DNA from: RGIG1995 sp045658315 | GTDB taxonomy: Bacteria; Bacillota; Clostridia; Oscillospirales; CAG-272 | Length of the DNA: 28,663 bases | Direction of reading: 5' to 3' | Assembly: GCA_045658315.1 (NCBI GenBank) | Contig: JAZOUV010000010.1 | Coordinates: 1-28,663, forward strand | Shown: positions 1 through 5,565 of the stretch, piece after piece | Numbering within the stretch: the stretch's first letter is position 1 | Layout: each line of letters starts with the position of its first letter | Translations under genes and position numbers: made by a program | The notes under the pieces: model-generated | Database searches by the model: none | Seen by the model: only the letters and a program-made list of their open reading frames with translations | What the model was told of the DNA's origin: nothing

Positions 1-42
1 TTGTAGTTGGTTTTTGGTAGCAATTAAATTATACAACAAAGC

Positions 43-86
43 AAGCGGTTGTTCAATGCCTTTCGGCATCCTTCAACCGCTTTTTT
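43..86 (+). terminator. Rho-independent terminator of an upstream gene outside the window
   Basis: AAGCGGTTG (43-51) pairs with CAACCGCTT (74-82) around an inner ATGCC/GGCAT stem with a TTTC loop. A T-rich run follows on the + strand (81-95). The orientation suits a + strand gene ending to the left of the window. Confidence 0.75.
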
Positions 87-95
87 CTCTTTTTA

Positions 96-116
96 GGCTG
101 TCTTAATGAGACAGCC
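96..116. other. Perfect 8-bp stem-loop downstream of the methyltransferase gene
   Basis: GGCTGTCT (96-103), loop TAATG, AGACAGCC (109-116). It lies just beyond the stop codon of the - strand methyltransferase gene. There is no clear T-tract after it in that direction, so it may be a weak terminator, an RNA-stabilising hairpin or the edge of an inserted island. Confidence 0.5.
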
Positions 117-132
117 CCTATATGGGTTTGGG

Positions 133-1326
133 CTACGCCCATTGTGTACTTGACTGGTCAAATGCGATGCTCGCACTTTCATTCTTGTTTTTGATAAACT
201 CGTCAAACAAATTCAACGCTCTTTTTATCTGTGATTTAACCGAAGATGACAACTGCAAATATTGAGGATTATGTTCCAAATAATAGATATACAACGTCAT
301 ATCATTATTATCTCTTGACTGCAACCTATCTGCACGCATTATGCGAGACTGTACATCCCTGACTGTTCTATCCGAAAAGTTTTTATTATTTTTAAGCCAA
401 TCGGAAAACAGTTCTATGTTTGAATTAACAGAATTTTCTTTTTGGATATAATTCATCAAATGCGTTCCAACATAAAACGCTAGATTTACAGGCACAGCAT
501 TTCCTATCATTTGTTCGGTATCCGTCTTGTTTCCGACCCATTTATAATCGGCAGGAAATGTTTGAATAAGAGCACGTTCCAAAGTTGTTAAACATCTAAT
601 GTTTTCGTTCAATGGGCAAGCATCGTTTGGGTGTCCTATATATCCTTTAGGTACGGGACGATTTACCCCTCTCATTGTAGGAGCAGGCTCATCTATGGAA
701 AATACTGCACGACGGCTATAATTGCGAGGGTGACGATAATAAAACTCAAAATCCAAAGTCTCTCCGAAATAATCACGAAGGGTCATAGGCTTATTTGAAA
801 GATCTTGCAATATAGAATCTTTCAAGAAATTATCTTCTAAGCTAAGTCCGCCGATACAGAAAAATCTTTTTCTTTTTTGAGGAACACCGCACAAAGAAGC
901 GTCTAATATAATTTCCGTTAAACCATAATTTGAATCTTTGTATATTTGTCGTGCTTCTGCATAAGTCCTACTGTCCGTAATTCTATCTACATTTTCCATT
1001 ACGAAAAACGATGGCTTAATACGACTTATAATTTTTGCATAGGAAATGGTCAAATTCGCTCTGTCTGCCTCTATTCTTTTTCCGGCGTGGCTAAAATCTT
1101 GACATGGAGGACCGCCGATAATAACATAGGGGGCAAGTTGTCTTATGGATTCCACCGCCTCATCTATATTCGATAAATCTTGTTGAAACACAGGGTGATT
1201 GAAATTATTTCCGTAACACTTTACTGCCACATTCCACAATTCGTATGCACCGACAATATCAAATCCTGCCTTTGAAAAGCCTAACGACATTCCGCCGCAC
1301 CCTGCAAATAAATCGACAAGTTTCAT
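133..1326 (-). CDS. C5-cytosine DNA methyltransferase of a type II restriction-modification system
   Basis: Transfers a methyl group from SAM to C5 of cytosine in a short recognition site, protecting the host from the partner endonuclease. The 397-residue protein shows the family motifs in order: motif I DLFAGCGG (5-12), motif IV GGPPCQDFS (71-79) with catalytic Cys75, motif VI ENV (111-113), motif VIII QKRKR (150-154), and motifs IX-X ending in IGNAVP (274-279). The catalytic fold ends near residue 295. About 100 further residues follow; they look helical and have a W/L/R-rich pattern resembling SAM-like core-binding helices of recombinases, which is unusual for a small m5C enzyme. The gene is divergent from the HindVP-like endonuclease, so its specificity is probably GRCGYC. 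Its promoter overlaps two such sites. The family call is firm; the specificity is inferred from the partner. Confidence 0.95.
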   Translation of the reverse strand: MKLVDLFAGCGGMSLGFSKAGFDIVGAYELWNVAVKCYGNNFNHPVFQQDLSNIDEAVESIRQLAPYVIIGGPPCQDFSHAGKRIEADRANLTISYAKIISRIKPSFFVMENVDRITDSRTYAEARQIYKDSNYGLTEIILDASLCGVPQKRKRFFCIGGLSLEDNFLKDSILQDLSNKPMTLRDYFGETLDFEFYYRHPRNYSRRAVFSIDEPAPTMRGVNRPVPKGYIGHPNDACPLNENIRCLTTLERALIQTFPADYKWVGNKTDTEQMIGNAVPVNLAFYVGTHLMNYIQKENSVNSNIELFSDWLKNNKNFSDRTVRDVQSRIMRADRLQSRDNNDMTLYIYYLEHNPQYLQLSSSVKSQIKRALNLFDEFIKNKNESASIAFDQSSTQWA

Positions 1327-1337
1327 AGCAATACCTC

Positions 1338-1366
1338 TTTACTTTTTACACAAAAAATGGTATAAT
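1338..1366 (+). promoter_or_regulatory. Candidate promoter of the endonuclease gene
   Basis: TTTACT (1338-1343), a 17-bp spacer, then TATAAT (1361-1366). The -10 is perfect and the -35 weak (4 of 6). A start near 1373 would give a leader of about 78 nt that contains both GACGTC sites. A second TATAAT at 1395-1400 has no recognisable -35. Confidence 0.5.
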
Positions 1367-1392
1367 ATCATATAATAAATTTTCTATTGCAC

Positions 1393-1421
1393 ATTATAAT
1401 ACAAAAAAACTGCGACGTCAA
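1393..1421 (-). promoter_or_regulatory. Promoter of the methyltransferase gene
   Basis: Read on the - strand: TTGACG (1421-1416), exactly 17 bp, then TATAAT (1398-1393). The -35 hexamer shares four bases with the GACGTC site at 1414-1419. Transcription would start near 1386, leaving a leader of about 60 nt with an AGAGG ribosome binding site. Confidence 0.7.
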
Positions 1422-1433
1422 TAGTTTGACGTC
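1414..1433. promoter_or_regulatory. Inverted repeat made of two GACGTC (GRCGYC) sites in the divergent promoter region
   Basis: GACGTCAA (1414-1421), spacer TAGT, TTGACGTC (1426-1433). Each arm contains GACGTC, which fits GRCGYC, the site cut by HindVP-type enzymes. The left arm overlaps the methyltransferase -35 box. The right arm ends five bases before the endonuclease Shine-Dalgarno (AAAGG, 1438-1442). It can act as a protein operator, a methylation-sensitive switch or an RNA hairpin in the endonuclease leader. Confidence 0.7.
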
Positions 1434-1450
1434 ATCAAAGGAAAAATATT

Positions 1451-2497
1451 ATGGAAAAACCTGCTTTATTTGGAATTGAACACTCTAATCGCGACAAAAA
1501 AGGCTTTTGGGGCAAGAATATGTTTAATTCAAGTTTCCCCGTTGCTCTTGCAAATTATATGAAAGAGTCCAACAAGAAAGCAATATACATATATCTAAAC
1601 GAGCAACTAAAAACCGAAACAAGAGAAATTGACATAAGTGAAGTCTATAATTGCGGTACAACATCATCGAAAGATTTGTATTTTGCTTTTGAAAGCAAAT
1701 TTGCCCCTTACTCTAAATTTGCCTATGACGATATTGGCAACATAGATTTGGTAGTCAAAAATCTTAACGGCGATTTCTTACGTCCGTTAGAAGTAAAACT
1801 TACAGTTCTCCCCGACAAAGCAAGTTGTAAAAAGGGCGAGGACAAGTGGGGGTCAGAAATTGTAATTCGTCCCGCAACAACCTCTTATTGTGCTTTAGGT
1901 ATTGCAAGTGCTTGCGAAACGGAATTTGATAAAATAAGAGATATTTTTGAAGATACTTGTATCAAAATTCGTGATTGGAGTAATCCCACAGAAATTATTA
2001 CTGCATTTCCGTCTTTATTAGATTGTGTGAATACTTTTGAGAAAGAGTTTGTGCGTATTCAATCCCCGTTGATTATGCAACCTGTTTGGAAAACGAAAGG
2101 TCAAAGTCCGATTTTAGCAGAAAATGCGTTTGATATATATATTTGGAGTGATTTAGCGTTTACTCGTTTATTCTTGGATAATAAAGCAGACACAAAAATC
2201 ACAAGACAAATGAGATGTACGGCTCGCCTTGCTCGGTGCTTATTTGATTTGAGCCGTGTTGGAAAAGTTAGTTTGAGAGATATTTATAAACAGATGACCT
2301 TTGATTTGCAAACGGATAAGGAGTTCGCTGCCAACGGCTCAATTACAAACAAATATATGGCTAATCCAAGATTAACAAAGCCGTTAATTACGAGAGATGA
2401 GTTGTATAACATCATTCTTAACAACGGAGAAGATTTATTACAACCTGAACGCAGATTCGACCAAAGCATTTACTTTACAATGAAACGAAACGGATAA
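1451..2497 (+). CDS. HindVP-like type II restriction endonuclease
   Basis: A 348-residue protein that I recognise as a member of the HindVP family (GRCGYC-cutting type II enzymes) from its N-terminus: SNRD (12-15), then FWGKN (19-23) and FNSSFP (25-30), and further on AFESKFAPYS (79-88). The probable PD-(D/E)XK nuclease core is Asp99 (in NIDLVV) followed by ELEV-type strand residues Glu114 and Lys116 in LEVKLT. Partner and neighbour is the divergent m5C methyltransferase, as expected for this family. The ATG at 1451 is preceded by AAAGG and AT-rich spacing. A strong terminator follows the stop by three bases. The family call rests on remembered motif patterns, not a search. Confidence 0.82.
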   Translation: MEKPALFGIEHSNRDKKGFWGKNMFNSSFPVALANYMKESNKKAIYIYLNEQLKTETREIDISEVYNCGTTSSKDLYFAFESKFAPYSKFAYDDIGNIDLVVKNLNGDFLRPLEVKLTVLPDKASCKKGEDKWGSEIVIRPATTSYCALGIASACETEFDKIRDIFEDTCIKIRDWSNPTEIITAFPSLLDCVNTFEKEFVRIQSPLIMQPVWKTKGQSPILAENAFDIYIWSDLAFTRLFLDNKADTKITRQMRCTARLARCLFDLSRVGKVSLRDIYKQMTFDLQTDKEFAANGSITNKYMANPRLTKPLITRDELYNIILNNGEDLLQPERRFDQSIYFTMKRNG

Positions 2498-2500
2498 CAG

Positions 2501-2537
2501 AAAAGGAAACAAGGTTTTCTGCCTTGTTTCCTTTTTT
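2501..2537 (+). terminator. Rho-independent terminator of the endonuclease gene
   Basis: A perfect 14-bp stem, AAAAGGAAACAAGG (2501-2514) with CCTTGTTTCCTTTT (2522-2535), loop TTTTCTG, running into T-rich sequence. Confidence 0.9.
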
Positions 2538-2662
2538 GTTTGTATCAATTCTCCGATAAGAACATCACCCTATATCTCGTCGGCTTTTTTCGTTCTGAAT
2601 GTTTGTGCGTGAACCAGCAGCCCACCTACACCCCAACCGCGCAAAGTTTGTACAAATAATAC

Positions 2663-2693
2663 GAGGGAATGTTTTTGAAAAAAACATTCCCTC
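2663..2693. repeat. Perfect 14-bp inverted repeat with 3-nt loop
   Basis: GAGGGAATGTTTTT (2663-2676), loop GAA, AAAAACATTCCCTC (2680-2693). It is not followed by a T-tract on either strand, so it is not a standard terminator. It sits inside the longer outer stem 2625-2640 / 2706-2723. Confidence 0.8.
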
Positions 2694-2731
2694 TAGTTAT
2701 ACACAGCGGATTGGGGTTGTAGGGTAACGCA

Positions 2732-2764
2732 GTTGAAAAATAGTCCGGTGGACTGTTTTTCAAC
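2732..2764. repeat. 14-bp inverted repeat with one T-G pair
   Basis: GTTGAAAAATAGTC (2732-2745), loop CGGTG, GACTGTTTTTCAAC (2751-2764). It is part of the hairpin-rich element described at 2620-2995. Confidence 0.75.
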
Positions 2765-2997
2765 AAGGCTTAACTGAAATAAGGAGAAATGGAAGCGGGT
2801 GCTTTATGCCGAGCGTGCATTTCGACTATATTTCAGGAAGGGCAGTGCTGGTTATATTTTATTTCCGAAAAGGCTTTGGAACAGTGTTCGAGACCATGCC
2901 CTGTACGAAGTGCAGAGGGAGAAGGAGTTCCCCAAAGCGAGCTTGACGAGTTTTTGGGGGTTCACGGTTGTGGTCGTGACGACACGAGTATATATAA

Positions 2998-3657
2998 TTA
3001 CATTAACACGAAATGCTTTTTATTGCTTTCGAGAATACCCTCGTTTCGAAGCTTGCTTATTTCGGCGGAGAGACCGCTTCGTTCAACTTCAAGATAGTCG
3101 GCAAGCTCTTGTCTGTCATAGGGAATATCAAAACTTCGGCTTCCCGCTTCTTTTGATTTGATTAAAAGATAGGTTAAAAGTTTGTCTCTTGTTGTTCTTT
3201 TTGCAATTATCTCTATTTTTTGGTGAAAGACAATAGTCTTTGTCGCAAGGTCTTTCATTAAATTGAATATAAGCTGTTGATGAAATTCGCAGTGGTTTGA
3301 ACAGGTATGTAATATGTGGTGGCAGTCAATAAACATAACCTCGCAGGGCTCGTTTGTAACTATGGTAACAGGTAATGATTCCGACTCTGTACAGGCGAAT
3401 GCTTCGGCAAATACCTGAGAAGGTTCAATTGTGCTGAGAATGCTCCTGTTGCCGTAATAATCCACTTGTATGATTTGAGCCGAGCCTGACAACACTATAC
3501 CTATATACTTTGCAGGAGAACCTTCCGCAAAAATTGTATATTTTTTATCGAAGGCTTCAACCTTTGCACCGAGACAAACAAGCATTTTTATGAGTTCGTT
3601 TTTTTCTATTTTTGAAAAAAGAGGACATTTTTTTAATATTTCTAAATATTTTTCCAT
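2998..3657 (-). CDS. Crp/Fnr family transcriptional regulator
   Basis: A 219-residue cytosolic DNA-binding regulator. Residues about 15-125 form a cyclic-nucleotide-binding-type beta barrel (FAEGSPAKYIGIVLSGSAQI is the typical glycine-rich signature). A long dimerisation helix follows, then a winged HTH with QELADYLEVERSGLSAEISKL near residues 170-195. No N-terminal Fnr cysteine cluster is visible, so its signal is unknown. It is divergent from the dehydrogenase-ferredoxin genes. Homologues in anaerobes often sit beside hybrid-cluster protein or redox-defence genes, so control by redox or nitrosative stress is plausible. A perfect TGTTG-N6-CAACA palindrome lies in the shared promoter region, 15 bp upstream of the start codon. 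It would fall just after its own transcription start, which suggests autorepression. Confidence 0.92.
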   Translation of the reverse strand: MEKYLEILKKCPLFSKIEKNELIKMLVCLGAKVEAFDKKYTIFAEGSPAKYIGIVLSGSAQIIQVDYYGNRSILSTIEPSQVFAEAFACTESESLPVTIVTNEPCEVMFIDCHHILHTCSNHCEFHQQLIFNLMKDLATKTIVFHQKIEIIAKRTTRDKLLTYLLIKSKEAGSRSFDIPYDRQELADYLEVERSGLSAEISKLRNEGILESNKKHFVLM

Positions 3658-3671
3658 ATTTTTCTCCGTTT

Positions 3672-3687
3672 TGTTGAAATTTCAACA
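3672..3687. promoter_or_regulatory. Crp/Fnr-type operator (perfect 16-bp palindrome)
   Basis: TGTTGAAATTTCAACA reads identically on both strands and has the 5-6-5 geometry of Crp-family sites (TGTTG-N6-CAACA). It lies between the Crp/Fnr gene and the operon it probably controls. Its centre (3679.5) is 41.5 bp upstream of the start predicted from the + strand -10 box. Confidence 0.8.
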
Positions 3688-3701
3688 GAATTATTACTTA
3701 C

Positions 3702-3730
3702 ATTATACTATAATGATTTTAGAAATGCAA
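3702..3730 (-). promoter_or_regulatory. Candidate promoter of the Crp/Fnr gene
   Basis: On the - strand: TTGCAT (3730-3725), a 17-bp spacer, TATAAT (3707-3702). The start would be near 3695, which puts the palindrome at about +8 to +23, a repressing position. Confidence 0.5.
3709..3714 (+). promoter_or_regulatory. -10 box of the dehydrogenase operon, with operator in place of a -35
   Basis: TATAAT at 3709-3714. The expected -35 position (3686-3691) reads CAGAAT, a poor match, and overlaps the edge of the palindrome. This is the layout of a class II Crp/Fnr-activated promoter. Confidence 0.6.
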
Positions 3731-3741
3731 GGGGAATATTA

Positions 3742-4776
3742 ATGAGAATAGCATTTTTTGACACTAAGCCGTATGACAAACCTTATTTTGATAAATACGG
3801 TGAAAAGTACGGTATAGACTTTAAATATTACGAAACAAAATTAAACGAAGATACAGTAGAGCTTGCTCAAGGCTATGACGCGGTATGTGTATTTGTAAAC
3901 GATACGGTAAATGGAGAGGTTATTGACCGCTTGGCTGAAATGGGGGTAACAGTAGTTGCACTTCGGTGTGCAGGCTTCAACAACGTTGATATGAAGCAAG
4001 CTTACGGTAAATTGCACGTATTGCGAGTACCCGCATATTCACCTTATGCCGTAGCCGAACACGCAATGGCAATGCTTCTCACAAGTATTCGGCGTATACA
4101 CAAGGCGTATATACGTTCAAGAGATTTCAACTTCAGTCTTTCAGGATTAACAGGCTTTGATTTGCACGGCAAAACCGTTGGTGTAATAGGCACGGGAAAG
4201 ATAGGAAGGGTGTTTATCGATATTTGCCGAGGCTTCGGCATGAGTGTGTTGGCTTATGACAAGTTTCCATCGGACGCAGTTGGCAACGGCGATACGGTAA
4301 AATATACAGGACTTGACGACCTTTTTGAAAAAAGCGACATAATCAGTCTTCACTGCCCGTTGACCGACGAGACATACCATATGATAGACAGAGAGGTGCT
4401 TGATAAGTGCAAAAAGGGCGTTGTGATAATAAACACGTCAAGGGGAGCTTTGGTTGATGCCGAGGCATTGCTTGACGGAATAAAAAAACGTAAAGTGGGT
4501 GCCGCCTGTCTCGATGTTTATGAAGAGGAATCCGACTTGTTTTTTGAGGATAAATCAGGTCATATACTTGAAGACGATATACTTGCAAGACTGATTTCGA
4601 TGCCCAATGTTATAGTAACGTCACACCAGGCATTTTTGACAGAAGAGGCGTTGGAAAATATTGCAGATACCACAGCAAAAAATATTGTGGGTTTCTTTGA
4701 AACAAATCAATGCCCAAACGAAGTTTGTTACTCCCTTGGGGAGTCAAAGGACTGTAAAGACCAAAAATGCTTTTAA
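3742..4776 (+). CDS. D-2-hydroxyacid dehydrogenase, D-lactate dehydrogenase-like
   Basis: An NAD-dependent cytosolic enzyme that interconverts a 2-oxoacid and a D-2-hydroxyacid; pyruvate/D-lactate is the likely pair. The 344 residues match the family length. Visible motifs are the nucleotide-binding GTGKIG near residue 150, NTSRG carrying the catalytic Arg, a Glu-rich DVYEEE segment, and SHQAF with the catalytic His. The LdhA-like N-terminal opening (IAFFDTKPYD) supports the D-lactate subgroup. The C-terminus ends in an unusual cysteine-containing tail (CKDQKCF). It is the first gene rightward of the Crp/Fnr operator and is followed 27 bp later by the ferredoxin-like gene, so it may help rebalance NADH when the anaerobe meets oxidants. 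Exact substrate is not provable from sequence. Confidence 0.87.
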   Translation: MRIAFFDTKPYDKPYFDKYGEKYGIDFKYYETKLNEDTVELAQGYDAVCVFVNDTVNGEVIDRLAEMGVTVVALRCAGFNNVDMKQAYGKLHVLRVPAYSPYAVAEHAMAMLLTSIRRIHKAYIRSRDFNFSLSGLTGFDLHGKTVGVIGTGKIGRVFIDICRGFGMSVLAYDKFPSDAVGNGDTVKYTGLDDLFEKSDIISLHCPLTDETYHMIDREVLDKCKKGVVIINTSRGALVDAEALLDGIKKRKVGAACLDVYEEESDLFFEDKSGHILEDDILARLISMPNVIVTSHQAFLTEEALENIADTTAKNIVGFFETNQCPNEVCYSLGESKDCKDQKCF

Positions 4777-4803
4777 TTATTATAAAATGAAAGGAGATGC
4801 AGC

Positions 4804-5502
4804 ATGGTTAGAAAGATAATAAAAATAGATGAAGAAAAATGTAACGGATGCGGTGCTTGTGCGTCTGCCTGCCATGAGGGTGCGATTGAGATGATAGACG
4901 GCAAAGCGGTATTGACAAGGGAAGATTATTGCGACGGTTTGGGCGATTGCTTGCCCGCTTGCCCAACAAACGCCATATCGTTTCAAGAGAAGGAAGCTCT
5001 AGAATATAACGAAGAGGCAGTCAGACAGGCAAAAATGAAGAAGGAGGGGGTAAAGCCCCCCTGCAGTTGCCCGGGAACACAGTTGAAAACGATGAATCGC
5101 GAGAGTGCTCCGGCGATTACAAAACAAGCGACAGTTACAAGCAGACTTTTACAGTGGCCGTGTCAGATAAAGCTTGTCCCCGTAAACGCTCCTTATTTTG
5201 AAGGTGCAAACCTGCTTATCGCCGCAGACTGTACGGCGTATGCATACGGAAACTTTCATAATGATTTTATCAGAAATCACATAACACTTATTGGCTGTCC
5301 CAAGCTCGACGAGGGTGATTATACGGAAAAGCTTACAGCAATTATACGAAACAATAATATAAAAAGCGTTAAGATAGTCCGTATGGAGGTTCCTTGTTGC
5401 GGAGGGCTTGAAAATGCTGTTAAAAGAGCATTGCAGGAAAGCGGAAAGTTTATTCCTTGGCAGGTAGTTACGATAACTACATACGGAAAAATTCTTGATT
5501 AA
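4804..5502 (+). CDS. 4Fe-4S ferredoxin-like protein with a cysteine-rich C-terminal domain
   Basis: A 232-residue cytosolic iron-sulfur protein. The N-terminal part has one classical cluster motif, C13-x2-C16-x2-C19-x3-C23, and a second, variant one, C43-x5-C49-x3-C53-P. A charged linker (about 60-85) leads to a C-terminal domain with Cys87, 89, 120, 143, 165 and a CCGG motif at 198-201. This architecture is one I associate with ferredoxins encoded next to Crp/Fnr regulators and hybrid-cluster protein genes in clostridia; no hybrid-cluster gene is present here. AAAGGAGATG precedes the ATG. It probably passes electrons to the downstream defence enzymes, but its partner is inferred only from position. 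Confidence 0.85.
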   Translation: MVRKIIKIDEEKCNGCGACASACHEGAIEMIDGKAVLTREDYCDGLGDCLPACPTNAISFQEKEALEYNEEAVRQAKMKKEGVKPPCSCPGTQLKTMNRESAPAITKQATVTSRLLQWPCQIKLVPVNAPYFEGANLLIAADCTAYAYGNFHNDFIRNHITLIGCPKLDEGDYTEKLTAIIRNNNIKSVKIVRMEVPCCGGLENAVKRALQESGKFIPWQVVTITTYGKILD

Positions 5503-5518
5503 AATTACATAAACACTA

Positions 5519-5547
5519 TTGACGATTAAGTAAAAAAAAGGTAAAAT
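5519..5547 (+). promoter_or_regulatory. Promoter of the flavodiiron-desulfoferrodoxin-rubredoxin genes
   Basis: TTGACG (5519-5524), 17-bp spacer, TAAAAT (5542-5547). It lies in the 63-bp gap after the ferredoxin gene, so the three downstream genes can be transcribed without the Crp-controlled promoter. Confidence 0.6.
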
Positions 5548-5565
5548 TATTTTGAGGTGATAATT

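Larger units (their letters stand above)
2620..2995. repeat. Non-coding, hairpin-rich intergenic element of unknown type
   Basis: The gene-free stretch 2540-2997 is more GC-rich than other gaps. Its left part folds as nested stems: CCTACACCCCAACCGC (2625-2640) with GCGGATTGGGGTTGTAGG (2706-2723, two single-base bulges), enclosing a perfect 14-bp hairpin (2663-2676 with 2680-2693). A third 14-bp hairpin lies at 2732-2764. Further right, CCCCAAA (2930-2936) can pair with TTTGGGG (2953-2959). All three + strand frames stay open for about 150 bp from 2800, but none gives a protein I recognise and the longest runs antisense into the crp gene. I read this as a mobile or structured RNA element rather than a gene. 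It ends at the stop codon of the Crp-family gene, which has no terminator of its own here. Confidence 0.5.

Noticed and set aside
2789..3161. Two overlapping + strand frames of 102 and 120 codons after the endonuclease
   Set aside because: Different frames, no recognisable family, antisense to the Crp-family gene at their ends, no clear ribosome binding site for both. Better read as a non-coding element.
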